Below are positions 17,234-27,487 of a stretch of DNA of 27,579 bases, piece after piece (positions within the stretch are counted from its first letter, which is position 1; the number at the start of each line of letters is the position of its first letter). Made by a program: the position numbers and the translations under genes. The notes beneath the pieces were generated by a model. The model searched no databases and was not told where the DNA came from. It saw nothing but the letters and a program-made list of their open reading frames with translations. Source of the stretch: Methylophaga sp. (GTDB taxonomy: Bacteria > Pseudomonadota > Gammaproteobacteria > Nitrosococcales > Methylophagaceae); contig NZ_JAUSCC010000136.1 in assembly GCF_030651745.1 (NCBI RefSeq), positions 1 to 27,579 on the forward strand, read 5' to 3'.

Positions 17234-19589
17234 TATCGAAATCGACGGCATTCCACTGAAAGTGGACTCATCTAAAATGATTATTCAGGCCGCTGATGAG
17301 GCAGGCATTGATATTCCGCGGTTTTGTTATCACAAAAATCTGTCGATAGTCGCCAATTGCCGTATGTGTCTGGTCGAAGTCGATAACGCTCGTAAAGCCT
17401 TGCCAGCCTGTGCCACGCCGGTTGCCAATGGCATGAAAGTGTTTACCCAATCCGAAATCGCCCTGCAAGCACAACGCGGAGTGATGGAGTTTTTACTGAT
17501 TAATCATCCGCTGGACTGTCCAATTTGCGATCAGGGCGGGGAGTGTGAGTTACAGGATCTATCGTTGGGTTACGGCAGTGGTATCAGCCGGTTCAGTGAA
17601 AAGAAACGTGTCGTCAAAGACAAAGACATCGGCCCGTTGGTACAGACCGATATGACACGCTGTATTCATTGCACTCGCTGCGTACGCTTCGGTCAGGAAA
17701 TTGCCGGTATCAAGGAATTAGGCGCCACTGGTCGTGGTGAGCATATGGAAATCGGCACCTATGTCGAGCACAGTCTGGCATCTGAATTATCCGGCAATAT
17801 TATTGATCTGTGCCCGGTAGGCGCACTGACCTCTAAACCATTCCGCTATAAAGCACGGGCCTGGGAGATGACCTCACATCCGTCCATTGCTATGCACGAT
17901 GCAGTGGGATCCAATCTCGACCTGCACACTCGGCAGAATGAGGTTATGCGGGTGGTTGCCAGAGATAATGAATCAGTTAACCAAAGCTGGATTTCAGATA
18001 GAGATAGATTTAGTTATCTGGGATTAAAACACCCAGACCGCCTGTTAAATCCGATGATTAAACAGAATGGCGAGTGGCTGACTACAGACTGGCAAACAGC
18101 GATGGAGTTTGCCGTAGAGGGTCTTAAGCACGTTAAAGCCAAAAATGGTGCCGATCAGATTGCCGGTTTAATCTCTCCCACGGCCACACTGGAAGAAGGT
18201 TATCTGTTTCAACGATGGTTACGGGCATTTGGTAGCCACAATATAGATCACCGGTTACGTCAGCAGGATTTCAGCGACGCCGGTCACGATCAATTCTCTG
18301 CTATGAGTTTGGCTGATATTGAAAACAGTGACGCGATTGTGTTGCTGGGCTGCAATATCCGTAGTGAAGCGCCGTTGTTGGCACATCGGGTCCGCCAATC
18401 AGCTTGTGATGGTGGTTTGGTCAGCGATATTAATTTCTTCAAAACCGATTTATTGATGCCGGTAGATCGGCAGGTAGTAGTCAATTCAGCACAATTATTG
18501 GTGTTATTGAGTGGTATCGCAAAAACGCTGCTACAGCGTGATGAAAAGACGGCAAAATCCTGGCAACACTTGATGCGTGAAAAAGCGCCGTCAGCCACAG
18601 AGCAGAATATCGCCATGCAATTGGCTAATGCCCGTCAGTCAGTCATTATCGTCGGCGCTTTGGCAAATCAACATCCTCAGGCAGCGATTATTCGTTCCCT
18701 GGCGGCACTTATCAGCGAGTTGACTTGTACGCATTTGCTGATTTTGCCAGAGGCAAACAGCCAAGCCTTGCATCTGGCTGGAGCAGTGCCACACAGCGAC
18801 ATGATAAAAGATCAGGTCACGGGCCTAAATGCTGACGAAATCTGGACTGAACAATTGCGCGCATACGTGTTGTTTAATGTAGAGCCGGAGTTTGATTGTG
18901 CCAATCCGGCCGCTGCTTTATTAGCCTTGCAACGGGCTGGATTTGTGGTGGCAATAAACAGTTTTCAGTGTGATAGCCTGCGTGATTATGCCGATGTTTT
19001 ATTACCGCTGGCGGCGTTTACCGAGACATCAGGCACCTTTGTCGGCCTCGATCACCAATGGCAATCTTTTACCGGTGCGGTTGCTCCGCCAGGAGAAAGT
19101 AGACCTGGCTGGAAGATCCTGCGTGTACTTGGCAATATCTCGAAGTTTTCCGGGTTTGATTATGTTTCCTCGGAAGGCGTTCGTCAGGAACTTCAGGATC
19201 AACTTAATCGTTTATCTCCAACCAAAAAAACGATTTATATACCAACAGAAATAACCAACGTTAATGGCGTTCAGCTTATTTCAGAAGTACCGGTCTATCG
19301 CACTGATAGTTTGGTCAGACACAGCAAAGCGCTTCAACTGACACCAGAAAATCAGTTTCTCGATATGCTGCGTCTACCACCATTACTGGCTGAAAAGTTT
19401 GGTTTGCAACAAGGAGATTTGGTTCAGATTCAGCAGGATGAGTTTTCGGTAGCTGCCACAGTATTAATTGATGAACAGGTTGCTGAAAATATGGTGCATT
19501 TGGCAGCGGCTTCCCCTCTGAGTGCAAGGCTTGGCAGCTCTTTTGGCAAGGTAGCATTATCGGCCATGATGGAGAGTATTGATGCTTGA
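17226..19589 (+). CDS. nuoG: NADH-quinone oxidoreductase subunit G (clusters N1b, N4, N5)
   Basis: The largest peripheral subunit, a chain of iron-sulfur clusters fused to a molybdopterin-oxidoreductase-like domain that no longer binds molybdopterin. 787 residues. Ligands visible: N1b Cys34, Cys45, Cys48, Cys62; N5 His94, Cys98, Cys101, Cys107; N4 Cys146, Cys149, Cys152, Cys196. The extra N7 cluster of E. coli and Thermus is absent: after RAWEM the sequence reads [12 protein letters not shown] and then SWISDRDRF, with no cysteine, as in alpha- and betaproteobacterial and mitochondrial forms. At 787 residues it is shorter than E. coli NuoG (about 908). It overlaps nuoF by eight bases and nuoH by eight. 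Confidence 0.97.
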   Translation: MVNIEIDGIPLKVDSSKMIIQAADEAGIDIPRFCYHKNLSIVANCRMCLVEVDNARKALPACATPVANGMKVFTQSEIALQAQRGVMEFLLINHPLDCPICDQGGECELQDLSLGYGSGISRFSEKKRVVKDKDIGPLVQTDMTRCIHCTRCVRFGQEIAGIKELGATGRGEHMEIGTYVEHSLASELSGNIIDLCPVGALTSKPFRYKARAWEMTSHPSIAMHDAVGSNLDLHTRQNEVMRVVARDNESVNQSWISDRDRFSYLGLKHPDRLLNPMIKQNGEWLTTDWQTAMEFAVEGLKHVKAKNGADQIAGLISPTATLEEGYLFQRWLRAFGSHNIDHRLRQQDFSDAGHDQFSAMSLADIENSDAIVLLGCNIRSEAPLLAHRVRQSACDGGLVSDINFFKTDLLMPVDRQVVVNSAQLLVLLSGIAKTLLQRDEKTAKSWQHLMREKAPSATEQNIAMQLANARQSVIIVGALANQHPQAAIIRSLAALISELTCTHLLILPEANSQALHLAGAVPHSDMIKDQVTGLNADEIWTEQLRAYVLFNVEPEFDCANPAAALLALQRAGFVVAINSFQCDSLRDYADVLLPLAAFTETSGTFVGLDHQWQSFTGAVAPPGESRPGWKILRVLGNISKFSGFDYVSSEGVRQELQDQLNRLSPTKKTIYIPTEITNVNGVQLISEVPVYRTDSLVRHSKALQLTPENQFLDMLRLPPLLAEKFGLQQGDLVQIQQDEFSVAATVLIDEQVAENMVHLAAASPLSARLGSSFGKVALSAMMESIDA

Positions 19590-20634
19590 TATGGTGATGC
19601 AGCAGTTGCTTCCCAATATCGGCAAAATTTTGCTGATTATCGCCTTATTGATGTTGGCGGTGGCCTATCTGACCCTGGCTGAACGCAAAGTGATTGGCTA
19701 TATCCAGATGCGTATTGGTCCGAATCGTGTTGGGCCACGCGGTTTGTTGCAACCCATTGCTGATGGCCTGAAGCTGTTATTGAAAGAAATCATCGTACCA
19801 ACTCGTTCCAATCTTTATTTGTTTGTGTTGGCACCGGTATTGGCGATTGGCCCGGCTTTGGCGGCCTGGGCGGTGATTCCTTTTGATGCTGGCATGGTAT
19901 TAGCCGATATCAACGCAGGCCTGTTGTATGTTCTGGCGATAACCTCGATGAGTGTTTACGGCATTGTCATTGCCGGTTGGGCGTCGAATTCACGTTATGC
20001 ATTTTTGGGTGCGATGCGTAGTGCTGCTCAGGTGGTGTCGTATGAAATCGCCATGGGTTTTGCTTTGGTCGGTGTATTGATCGCTGCCGGAAGTTTGAAT
20101 CTGAGTGAAATAGTAATGGCGCAGCAAGGCGGGATTTTTTACTGGTACTGGTTGCCTTTACTGCCATTGTTTGTGGTGTATTTTATCTCCGGTGTGGCGG
20201 AAACCAACCGGGCACCGTTTGATATCGCTGAAGGCGAATCCGAAATTGTGGCCGGCTTCCATGTCGAGTATTCCGGTATGGCATTTGCGATATTTTTCCT
20301 CGCCGAATATGCCGATATGATTTTGATTTCAATTTTGGCCGCCACCTTGTTTATGGGCGGCTGGCTGTCACCCTTTGAAGGCATTCCGGTGCTGGAGTCG
20401 ATGTTTGCCTGGGTGCCGGGCTTGGTGTGGCTATTACTGAAGACCAGTTTTTTCCTGTTTATCTATCTCTGGATCCGCGCCACATTCCCTCGTTATCGAT
20501 ATGATCAGGTGATGCGGCTTGGCTGGAAAGTGTTTATCCCGGTAACGCTGGTTTGGCTGGTGATTGTGTCGACCATGCAGGTATTTGATATTGGTCCCTG
20601 GTTTAATAATGTGATGGAGGTGACCGCTCCATGA
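19582..20634 (+). CDS. nuoH: NADH-quinone oxidoreductase subunit H
   Basis: Membrane subunit joining the peripheral and membrane arms and forming the quinone entry chamber. From ATG 19582 it has 350 residues, with about eight membrane helices. GGAGAG at 19571-19576 gives good spacing to 19582. A TTG at 19579 would add one residue, and an ATG at 19591 is too far from the ribosome-binding site. Signatures: [22 protein letters not shown] early, the acidic loop [24 protein letters not shown], and [11 protein letters not shown] near the end. The stop overlaps nuoI as ATGA. Confidence 0.97.
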   Translation: MLDMVMQQLLPNIGKILLIIALLMLAVAYLTLAERKVIGYIQMRIGPNRVGPRGLLQPIADGLKLLLKEIIVPTRSNLYLFVLAPVLAIGPALAAWAVIPFDAGMVLADINAGLLYVLAITSMSVYGIVIAGWASNSRYAFLGAMRSAAQVVSYEIAMGFALVGVLIAAGSLNLSEIVMAQQGGIFYWYWLPLLPLFVVYFISGVAETNRAPFDIAEGESEIVAGFHVEYSGMAFAIFFLAEYADMILISILAATLFMGGWLSPFEGIPVLESMFAWVPGLVWLLLKTSFFLFIYLWIRATFPRYRYDQVMRLGWKVFIPVTLVWLVIVSTMQVFDIGPWFNNVMEVTAP

Positions 20635-21122
20635 TGCAATCCATACGTCATTTTTTTAAAAGTTTTTTGTTGTGGGAATTGGTTCAAGGCTTACGTTTGA
20701 CTGGCCGGCATTTCTTTTCCCGCAAAGTCACAGTGCAATATCCTGAAGAGCAGACACCGCAATCACCACGGTTTCGTGGTTTGCACGCTTTACGGCGTTA
20801 TCCGAATGGTGAAGAGCGCTGCATTGGCTGCAAATTGTGTGAAGCGGTTTGCCCGGCATTGGCGATCACCATTGATACCGAACCGCGTGAAGATGGCACA
20901 CGTCGCACCACGCGCTATGACATTGATTTATTTAAATGTATTTACTGTGGATTTTGTGAAGAATCCTGTCCGGTTGATTCAATCGTGGAAACCCGTGTGT
21001 TTGCCTATCATTTTGAAAATCGTGGCGAAAATATTATGAGCAAGCAGCAATTGCTGGCAATTGGCGATCAATATGAAGCGCAAATTGCCGCTGACAGGGA
21101 GGCTGACGCGCCTTATCGCTAG
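20631..21122 (+). CDS. nuoI: NADH-quinone oxidoreductase subunit I (clusters N6a, N6b)
   Basis: Ferredoxin-like subunit relaying electrons to N2 through two 4Fe-4S clusters. The 163 residues contain an amphipathic N-terminus and two CxxCxxCxxxCP motifs: Cys63, 66, 69, 73 ([12 protein letters not shown]) and Cys102, 105, 108, 112 ([12 protein letters not shown]). The start ATG 20631 overlaps the nuoH stop. A strong GGAGG (20616-20620) is ten bases upstream but lies in a 5-bp hairpin, TGGAG/CTCCA (20615-20619 with 20627-20631), that also includes the first base of the start codon, which would favour coupling to nuoH translation. Confidence 0.97.
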   Translation: MMQSIRHFFKSFLLWELVQGLRLTGRHFFSRKVTVQYPEEQTPQSPRFRGLHALRRYPNGEERCIGCKLCEAVCPALAITIDTEPREDGTRRTTRYDIDLFKCIYCGFCEESCPVDSIVETRVFAYHFENRGENIMSKQQLLAIGDQYEAQIAADREADAPYR

Positions 21123-21145
21123 ATCTTAGCCTGGCCCAGATAATT

Positions 21146-21751
21146 ATGGAAAAAATACTGTTTTATTGTTTTGCCGCCATTTTACTGTTTGCCGCCACCA
21201 TGGTGATCACGGTACGGAATCCAGTGCGCGCAGCATTGTTTCTGGTGTTGGCATTTTTTACCAGTGCAGCAATCTGGCTGATGCTGGAGGCTGAGTTTCT
21301 GGCGATAACCTTAGTATTGGTCTATGTCGGTGCAGTATTGGTGTTGTTTCTGTTTGTGGTGATGATGCTGGATATCGATACCAGCACGCTCAAAGAAGGT
21401 TTTACCCGCTATATGCCATTGGGTTTATTGGTGGCGGTGCTGATTGTGCTGGAGTTAATTGCGGTTTTGGGGGTAGCGAACTTTGGACTGGACCAGTTTC
21501 CTGCCCCAGAAGCCTCGGAAGAAAGCAATACCAAAGTGCTCGGCCGGTTGTTGTATACGGTATATGTCTATCCGTTTGAAATCGCCTCAGTGATCCTCAC
21601 CGTCGCCATTGTCGCGGCGATTATGCTGACTTTGCGGCCGCATAAACGTAAAACCCAGGATCCGGCCCAGCAAGTCAAGGTACGTAGCAAAGATCGTGTA
21701 CGTCTGGTCAAAATGGCCTCCGAAAAACGCCAAGACGGGAAATCATCATGA
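21146..21751 (+). CDS. nuoJ: NADH-quinone oxidoreductase subunit J
   Basis: Membrane subunit next to the quinone module. 201 residues with five predicted helices, beginning [31 protein letters not shown], and the conserved helix-3 stretch [20 protein letters not shown]. The C-terminus is long, basic and hydrophilic (about residues 168-201, many Lys and Arg). The gene is 23 bases after nuoI, one of the few true gaps in the operon, and no clear Shine-Dalgarno is visible. The stop overlaps nuoK as ATGA. Confidence 0.96.
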   Translation: MEKILFYCFAAILLFAATMVITVRNPVRAALFLVLAFFTSAAIWLMLEAEFLAITLVLVYVGAVLVLFLFVVMMLDIDTSTLKEGFTRYMPLGLLVAVLIVLELIAVLGVANFGLDQFPAPEASEESNTKVLGRLLYTVYVYPFEIASVILTVAIVAAIMLTLRPHKRKTQDPAQQVKVRSKDRVRLVKMASEKRQDGKSS

Positions 21752-22053
21752 TTGCCTTATCCGACTATCTGATTGTTGCAGCCATTCTGTTCAGCCTGTC
21801 GGTTGCTGGCATTTTTCTGAATCGCAAAAACATCATTATTTTGTTGATGTGTATCGAGTTGATGCTACTGGCGGTGAATCTTAACTTTATCGCTTTTTCC
21901 CATTACGCCGGTGATGCGGCAGGGCAAGTATTTGTGTTTTTTATTCTGACTGTTGCGGCAGCAGAAGCGGCGATTGGTCTGGCGATTTTAGTAGTGTTAT
22001 TCCGTAATCTCAGCACCATTAATGTTGATGATCTCAACCGGTTAAAAGGCTGA
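21748..22053 (+). CDS. nuoK: NADH-quinone oxidoreductase subunit K
   Basis: Small three-helix membrane subunit, homologous to MrpC/MnhC antiporter subunits, forming part of a proton channel. 101 residues, as usual. Helix 2 ([19 protein letters not shown]) carries the conserved membrane glutamate in the CIELML motif; helix 3 contains [13 protein letters not shown] with the second conserved glutamate. It starts in the nuoJ stop and ends four bases before nuoL. Confidence 0.97.
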   Translation: MIALSDYLIVAAILFSLSVAGIFLNRKNIIILLMCIELMLLAVNLNFIAFSHYAGDAAGQVFVFFILTVAAAEAAIGLAILVVLFRNLSTINVDDLNRLKG

Positions 22054-22057
22054 TGGC

Positions 22058-23995
22058 ATGACGCAGACCTTATTACTGACCATTGTTTTAGCGCCATTGC
22101 TGGGCAGCATTATTGCCGGTTTATTCGGACGGAAAATTGGTCGTAACTGGTCGCACAGAGCGGCGATAGCGGGAGTGGGCATCGCTTTTTTCCTGTCTTT
22201 ATGGGTATTGAAATTAGTCGTAGTCGATGGTGCGACATATAACCAGGCGGTATATCAGTGGTTGCAAGTCGGTAGCCTGAGCATTGAAGTCGGCTTTATG
22301 GTCGATTCACTGACTGCCGTGATGATTACCGTAGTGACCTTTGTGTCGCTGATGGTGCATATCTATACCATTGGTTATATGCATGATGATGACGGCTACA
22401 GCCGTTTTTTCAGTTATATCTCGCTGTTTACTTTTTCCATGCTGATGCTGGTCATGGCGAATAATTTTATGCAGCTGTTTTTCGGCTGGGAAGCGGTTGG
22501 CGTGGTTTCCTATTTGCTGATTGGTTTCTGGTACAAAAAGCCCACGGCGATTTATGCCAATCTCAAAGCCTTTCTGGTCAATCGGGTCGGTGACTTTGGC
22601 TTTCTGCTCGGCATCGCTGCGGTGTTGATGTATTCCGGCAGTCTGGATTATCTGGAGGTGTTTAATCAGGCACCGGTTATGGCCGGCCAGAGTATTGCCT
22701 TGTTTGGCAATCATGCCTGGTCGTTAATGACGGTGATTGGCATTTTGCTGTTTATCGGTGCGATGGGTAAATCAGCGCAAGTGCCATTACATGTCTGGTT
22801 ACCTGATTCGATGGAAGGCCCGACGCCGATATCAGCCTTGATTCATGCGGCTACCATGGTGACGGCCGGTATTTTTATGGTGGCGAGAATGTCGCCTTTA
22901 TACGAATATTCCGAAACCGCTTTGTCATTTATTCTGGTGATTGGTGCGATTACCGCGTTGTTTATGGGCTTTTTGGGGTTGATTCAAAACGATATTAAAC
23001 GGGTGATTGCCTACTCAACCTTGTCACAGCTTGGCTATATGACGGTGGCGCTGGGGGTATCGGCTTATTCTGCGGCGATTTTCCATTTATTCACCCATGC
23101 CTTTTTTAAAGCTTTGCTGTTTCTGGCAGCCGGTTCAGTGATTCTGGCCTTGCATCATCAACAGGATATCCGGCAGATGGGCGGTTTGAAAAAATATCTG
23201 CCAATCACTTATTGGACCAGCCTGATTGGCACGTTGGCGTTAATAGGTTTTCCGGGGCTGGCCGGCTTTTTTTCCAAAGATGCCATCATCATGGCGGTGC
23301 ATGAATCCACCATCCCGGGCAGTAGCTTTGCCTTATGGGCAGTGATGATTGGGGTATTTGTCACCAGTTTGTACAGCTTTCGTTTGTTGTTTCTGGTGTT
23401 CCATGGCAAAGAGCGATTTGATGCGCACGGTCATCCACCACATGAGTCCCCCGGCGTGGTTACCTGGCCGTTAATCCTGTTGGCGATTCCGTCAGTATTG
23501 GCAGGTTATTTGATCGGTAGTCTGGTGTATGACAATTTCTTTGGCGATGCGATAACCGTTATGCCACAGCATGATGTCTTGGCCGCAGCGAATTATCACG
23601 GCTTGGTTGGTTTTATCACTCATGGTTTGATGACAGCGCCATTCTGGCTGGCGATGGCCGGTTTAATCACTGCCTGGTATCTGTATCTGAAACGTCCTGA
23701 TTTACCGGCCAAAATTCAGCAACGACTGATGTGGTTGTGGCGAATTTTGGAAAACAAATATGGCTTTGATGCATTCAATGACAAAGTGTTTGCTGGTGGC
23801 TCTCGTGGATTAGGCTGGTTGTTTTCCCGCGTTGGTGATCGCATGTTGATCGATGGTTTGGTGGTGAATGGTGCGGCGCGAACAGTAGGCTTAATTTCAA
23901 GGGTAGGCCGCAAAATGCAGACTGGCTATTTGTATCACTATGCGTTTGTGATGATTATCGGGGTGTGGCTGTTGCTCACCTGGTTTGTGGTTTAA
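22058..23995 (+). CDS. nuoL: NADH-quinone oxidoreductase subunit L
   Basis: Distal proton-pumping antiporter-like subunit with the long lateral helix. 645 residues and about sixteen helices. Key membrane charges are visible: Glu145 in FFGWEAVGVVSYLL and Lys238 in GAMGKSAQVPLHVWLPDSMEGPTP. The HAATMVTAG and LIQNDIKRVIAYSTLSQLGYM stretches, then FPGLAGFFSKD, are family signatures. The C-terminal quarter contains the charged region before the lateral and anchor helices. It starts four bases after nuoK. Confidence 0.97.
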   Translation: MTQTLLLTIVLAPLLGSIIAGLFGRKIGRNWSHRAAIAGVGIAFFLSLWVLKLVVVDGATYNQAVYQWLQVGSLSIEVGFMVDSLTAVMITVVTFVSLMVHIYTIGYMHDDDGYSRFFSYISLFTFSMLMLVMANNFMQLFFGWEAVGVVSYLLIGFWYKKPTAIYANLKAFLVNRVGDFGFLLGIAAVLMYSGSLDYLEVFNQAPVMAGQSIALFGNHAWSLMTVIGILLFIGAMGKSAQVPLHVWLPDSMEGPTPISALIHAATMVTAGIFMVARMSPLYEYSETALSFILVIGAITALFMGFLGLIQNDIKRVIAYSTLSQLGYMTVALGVSAYSAAIFHLFTHAFFKALLFLAAGSVILALHHQQDIRQMGGLKKYLPITYWTSLIGTLALIGFPGLAGFFSKDAIIMAVHESTIPGSSFALWAVMIGVFVTSLYSFRLLFLVFHGKERFDAHGHPPHESPGVVTWPLILLAIPSVLAGYLIGSLVYDNFFGDAITVMPQHDVLAAANYHGLVGFITHGLMTAPFWLAMAGLITAWYLYLKRPDLPAKIQQRLMWLWRILENKYGFDAFNDKVFAGGSRGLGWLFSRVGDRMLIDGLVVNGAARTVGLISRVGRKMQTGYLYHYAFVMIIGVWLLLTWFVV

Positions 23996-24011
23996 CAGGA
24001 AACAGCCTTAG

Positions 24012-25532
24012 ATGATGGACTTTCCGCTTCTCAGTGTATTGATTCTGCTGCCAATCATTGGCGGGGCTGCACTTCTGCTGTGCAAACAGAATAATAAGCT
24101 GGCACGGCAACTGGCTTTGCTTGTCAGTGTGGTGACCATGTTGCTGTCTTTTTTACTTTATATCGGATTTGACAGCACTACACATCAAATGCAGTTTGTT
24201 GAACGCCTGTCATGGGTGGCGACATTTAATATCGAGTATTACCTGGGTATTGACGGCTTTTCGATGCCGCTGATGATTCTGACAACGATTTCAACAGTGT
24301 TGGTTGTTATCGCCGGTTGGCAGGTGATTGAGGATAGAGCTGCCCAATATATGGCGGCTTTTCTGATCATGGAAGGGCTGATGTTGGGTGTGTTTGCCGC
24401 ACTGGATGCCATTCTGTTTTATCTGTTTTTTGAAGCAATGTTGATTCCGTTGTTTCTGGTGATTGGGATCTGGGGCGGCCCGAATCGGGTCTATGCCACC
24501 ATCAAATTTTTCCTCTATACCTTTTTTGGATCGGTGTTTTTGCTGATTGCATTGCTGTATCTGCAATTTCAGGCTGGCAGTTTTTCGATCCTGGATTTCC
24601 AAGAGGTTAGCCTGAGTTTGACCCAGCAAATCTGGATTTTCCTGGCGTTTTTAATTGCCTTTGCGGTGAAAATTCCGATGTGGCCTGTGCATACCTGGTT
24701 GCCGGATGCTCACGTTGAAGCACCCACGGGTGGTTCGGTGATTCTGGCGGCGATCACGCTGAAAATTGGTGGTTATGGTTTATTACGTTTTGCTTTACCC
24801 ATTACGCCAGATGCCAGCATGACACTTGACTGGCTGGTCATTGGTTTATCGTTGATTGCTATTGTTTATATTGGTTTTGTCGCGCTGGCCCAATCGGATC
24901 TGAAAAAGCTGATTGCCTATTCGAGTATCGCTCATATGGGCTTTGTGACCCTGGGCTTGTTTATCGTGTTTCGTATTACCGCCAATGAGGCGATTACTAT
25001 TGGCATCGGAAATGGACAGGTTCTGGCCATCGAGGGTGCGATGGTACAGATGATTTCGCATGGTTTTATTGCCGCAGCAATGTTCCTTAGTGTAGGTGTG
25101 TTATACGACCGGATGCATACCCGTGAAATCAGTGCCTACGGTGGGGTCGTCAATAGCATGCCGAAATTTACGGCTTTGGCAGTATTCTTTGCCATGGCCA
25201 ACGCGGGTTTACCTGGCACCTCCGGTTTTGTCGGCGAGTTTATGGTGATCCTTGCGGCGTTTCAGGCCAACTTCTGGTATGCCTTTTTAGCGGCAACCAC
25301 ATTAATTCTGGGCGCGGCATATACCTTGTGGATGGTTAAACGGGTATTTTTTGGTGAAGTTGCCAATGCTGAAGTCGCCAAATTAAAAGATATTAATTCA
25401 CGTGAAATGTTGCTGCTGACAAGTCTGGCAGCCGTCGTGCTGTTGATTGGTCTTTGGCCCGATCCGTTACTTAATGTGATGCACGCATCAGTGGATCATC
25501 TGCTGCTGCAAATCACTCAGTCAAAGCTTTAA
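24012..25532 (+). CDS. nuoM: NADH-quinone oxidoreductase subunit M
   Basis: Central antiporter-like proton-pumping subunit. 506 residues, about fourteen helices. Glu141 (FFEAMLIPLFLVIGIWGG) and Lys220 (AVKIPMWPVHTWLPDAHVEAPT) are the conserved channel charges. LAQSDLKKLIAYSSIAHMGFV and GLPGTSGFVGEF follow. The start is ATG 24012, with AGGA at 23997-24000 (spacing 11, a little long); the next codon is also ATG. 16 bases separate it from nuoL. Confidence 0.97.
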   Translation: MMDFPLLSVLILLPIIGGAALLLCKQNNKLARQLALLVSVVTMLLSFLLYIGFDSTTHQMQFVERLSWVATFNIEYYLGIDGFSMPLMILTTISTVLVVIAGWQVIEDRAAQYMAAFLIMEGLMLGVFAALDAILFYLFFEAMLIPLFLVIGIWGGPNRVYATIKFFLYTFFGSVFLLIALLYLQFQAGSFSILDFQEVSLSLTQQIWIFLAFLIAFAVKIPMWPVHTWLPDAHVEAPTGGSVILAAITLKIGGYGLLRFALPITPDASMTLDWLVIGLSLIAIVYIGFVALAQSDLKKLIAYSSIAHMGFVTLGLFIVFRITANEAITIGIGNGQVLAIEGAMVQMISHGFIAAAMFLSVGVLYDRMHTREISAYGGVVNSMPKFTALAVFFAMANAGLPGTSGFVGEFMVILAAFQANFWYAFLAATTLILGAAYTLWMVKRVFFGEVANAEVAKLKDINSREMLLLTSLAAVVLLIGLWPDPLLNVMHASVDHLLLQITQSKL

Positions 25533-25544
25533 AGGAAACACCAG

Positions 25545-26981
25545 ATGGCGTTTGAAGTCCCCAATATGCTGTTTGCCTTGCCAGAGATGTTGCTGCTGGC
25601 AATGTGCTGCATTGTTTTATTGGTGGTGGCCTTTACTGGTAATCGACAAATAAATCTGGTGCATGGGTTAAGTCAGTTGAGTCTGTTAATTACCTTTCTG
25701 ACCGTGTTCTGGATGATGGGTGAAGGCGGGCTGACCTTCTCCGAAACCTACATTAAAGATCCACTAAGTGATTTGCTCAAGCTGGCGATCTGCCTGGTGA
25801 ATATGTTGGTGTTCAGTTATTCCTACCGCTATCTGCAAGACCGGAAATTACTGCAAGGCGAGTTTTATGTGCTGGCCTTGTTTTCGACGCTGGGTATGTT
25901 GGTGATGGTGTCCGCCCATCATTTTCTGACTTTGTATTTAGGATTGGAGCTGATGTCGCTGTGTTTATATGCCTTGGTGGCGATGCAGCGTGATTCCTTT
26001 ACCGCAACAGAAGCCGGCATGAAGTATTTCATTTTGGGGGCATTGGCATCGGGCATGTTGTTGTATGGCATGTCGATCATCTATGGCATCACCGGTGAAT
26101 TAGGCATCCAGGCGATTGCTACGGCCTTGGCCAATGAAGAACTTAATCAAACGGTACTGAGTTTGGGGATCGTGTTTCTGGTGATTGGGATTGGCTTTAA
26201 GTTTGGTGCGGTGCCGTTTCATATGTGGTTACCCGATGTCTATCAGGGCGCGCCGACAGCGATTACCTTGTTTGTGGCCAGTGCACCCAAGATTGCTGTA
26301 TTTGCCATGCTGATACGCATACTGACCGAAGGCATGGGCGATATGCTTAGCGTGTGGCGCGATATGCTGATCATGCTGGCGGTGTTGTCTATTGTTGTGG
26401 GGAACCTGCTGGCGATAGCGCAGACCAATATTAAACGGATGCTGGCATATTCCACTATTTCGCATGTTGGCTTTTTGCTGCTAGGTGTATTAGCTGGAAG
26501 CCAGGCGGGTTATGCCGCAGCGTTGTTCTATACTCTGGTCTATGCGCTGATGACCTTAGGCAGTTTCGGTATGATTCTGTTGCTCAGTCGCGAAGGTTTT
26601 GAAGCGGAAGAGATCGAGGACTTTAAAGGCTTGGGACAGCGCCATCCCTGGCATGCGCTAATGATGCTGTTATTGATGTTTTCCATGGCAGGCATTCCAC
26701 CGCTGGCCGGTTTTTATGCCAAATTAAGTGTGATTAAATCGGTGGTCGATGTTAACTTACTTGCCGTTGCGATTGCCGCTGTGGTGATGTCAGTGATTGG
26801 CGCTTATTATTATTTACGTGTCGTTAAAGTGATGTTTTTTGATGCGCCGCCTACACAACAGCCGCAGATTGAAGCTCCAGCCTCAATGCAATATTTATTG
26901 AGCGGCAATGTGTTGGCAGTGTTATTCCTCGGCTTATTTCCCGGGGCTTTATTTGCGCTTTGCGCCAGAATATTCAGTTAG
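25545..26981 (+). CDS. nuoN: NADH-quinone oxidoreductase subunit N
   Basis: Third antiporter-like proton-pumping subunit and last core gene of the operon. 478 residues, about fourteen helices. Conserved charges Glu135 (LGLELMSLCLYALVA) and Lys219 (GFKFGAVPFHMWLPDVYQGAPT) are present, as are IAQTNIKRMLAYSTISHVGF and MAGIPPLAGFYAKL. AGGA at 25533-25536 is eight bases before the ATG. It is followed after nine bases by the DUF2818 gene. Confidence 0.97.
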   Translation: MAFEVPNMLFALPEMLLLAMCCIVLLVVAFTGNRQINLVHGLSQLSLLITFLTVFWMMGEGGLTFSETYIKDPLSDLLKLAICLVNMLVFSYSYRYLQDRKLLQGEFYVLALFSTLGMLVMVSAHHFLTLYLGLELMSLCLYALVAMQRDSFTATEAGMKYFILGALASGMLLYGMSIIYGITGELGIQAIATALANEELNQTVLSLGIVFLVIGIGFKFGAVPFHMWLPDVYQGAPTAITLFVASAPKIAVFAMLIRILTEGMGDMLSVWRDMLIMLAVLSIVVGNLLAIAQTNIKRMLAYSTISHVGFLLLGVLAGSQAGYAAALFYTLVYALMTLGSFGMILLLSREGFEAEEIEDFKGLGQRHPWHALMMLLLMFSMAGIPPLAGFYAKLSVIKSVVDVNLLAVAIAAVVMSVIGAYYYLRVVKVMFFDAPPTQQPQIEAPASMQYLLSGNVLAVLFLGLFPGALFALCARIFS

Positions 26982-26990
26982 GTTTTAAAA

Positions 26991-27296
26991 ATGTCGATTT
27001 GGTTAATGTTGTTGATTATGTTTGTTTTGGCAAATCTGCCGTGGGTGAATTCACGTCTGTTTGTGGTTATCCCGTTAAAAAATGGCAAAAATACCTGGCT
27101 TAGAGTGTTTGAAGTCACCGTGTATTATTTTATCGCTTTATTGGTGGCGATTGCGTTTGAGCAGCAATTTTCCGGCAATATTTACCCACAGCAATGGGAA
27201 TTTTTTGTCACCATTTTAAGTTTGTTTCTGGTGTTTGCTACTCCTGGAGTAGTGTATCGGCACCAATGGTTGCCATTACAAAAAAAGTTACGTTAA
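26991..27296 (+). CDS. DUF2818 membrane protein, function unknown, linked to nuo
   Basis: A 101-residue protein with about three membrane helices (2-19, 40-58, 67-86) and conserved-looking loops LPWVNSRLFVVIPLKNGK, QQWEFFVTIL and a final GVVYRHQW. It fits the DUF2818 family (PF10993), which I recall directly after nuoN in many Beta- and some Gammaproteobacteria. AGG at 26980-26982 is eight bases before the ATG and overlaps the nuoN stop, so it is almost certainly translated from the nuo transcript. No cofactor motif is visible. A role in complex I assembly or stability is a guess from context only. Confidence 0.85.
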   Translation: MSIWLMLLIMFVLANLPWVNSRLFVVIPLKNGKNTWLRVFEVTVYYFIALLVAIAFEQQFSGNIYPQQWEFFVTILSLFLVFATPGVVYRHQWLPLQKKLR

Positions 27297-27487
27297 AAAT
27301 CGCAAATATGCGCTCGCTAAGTGCATAGCAAGACAATCCAAAAATTCAAAAGACTGTTATCAAGGGCGCTTACAGGCATTTACGTTAATTCAGGATGCAA
27401 CGCAATGGATAGTAGTTTAGAATTTGCGGGTTTAACTCCCTGATGATGTAAACAGCATCGGTTATTCACACAATAGAGACAGGATTT
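27297..27487. other. intergenic region before the EF-G gene
   Basis: 191 bases without a gene. The expected nuo terminator is not obvious: TATGCGC (27307-27313) can pair with GTGCATA (27321-27327), but no T-run follows. TAGAAT at 27418-27423 is a possible -10 for the downstream gene, with no good -35. Termination may be factor-dependent or absent. Confidence 0.5.

Noticed and set aside
22163..22191. Second terminator-like element inside nuoL (GCGAT/ATCGC then T6)
   Set aside because: Only a 5-bp stem with a 13-base loop; such structures are expected by chance in a long coding region. Similar weak stems before T-runs near 10014 and 23252 were dropped too.
27307..27327. Terminator for the nuo operon
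   Set aside because: The 7-base inverted repeat includes a G-T pair and has no T-run after it.
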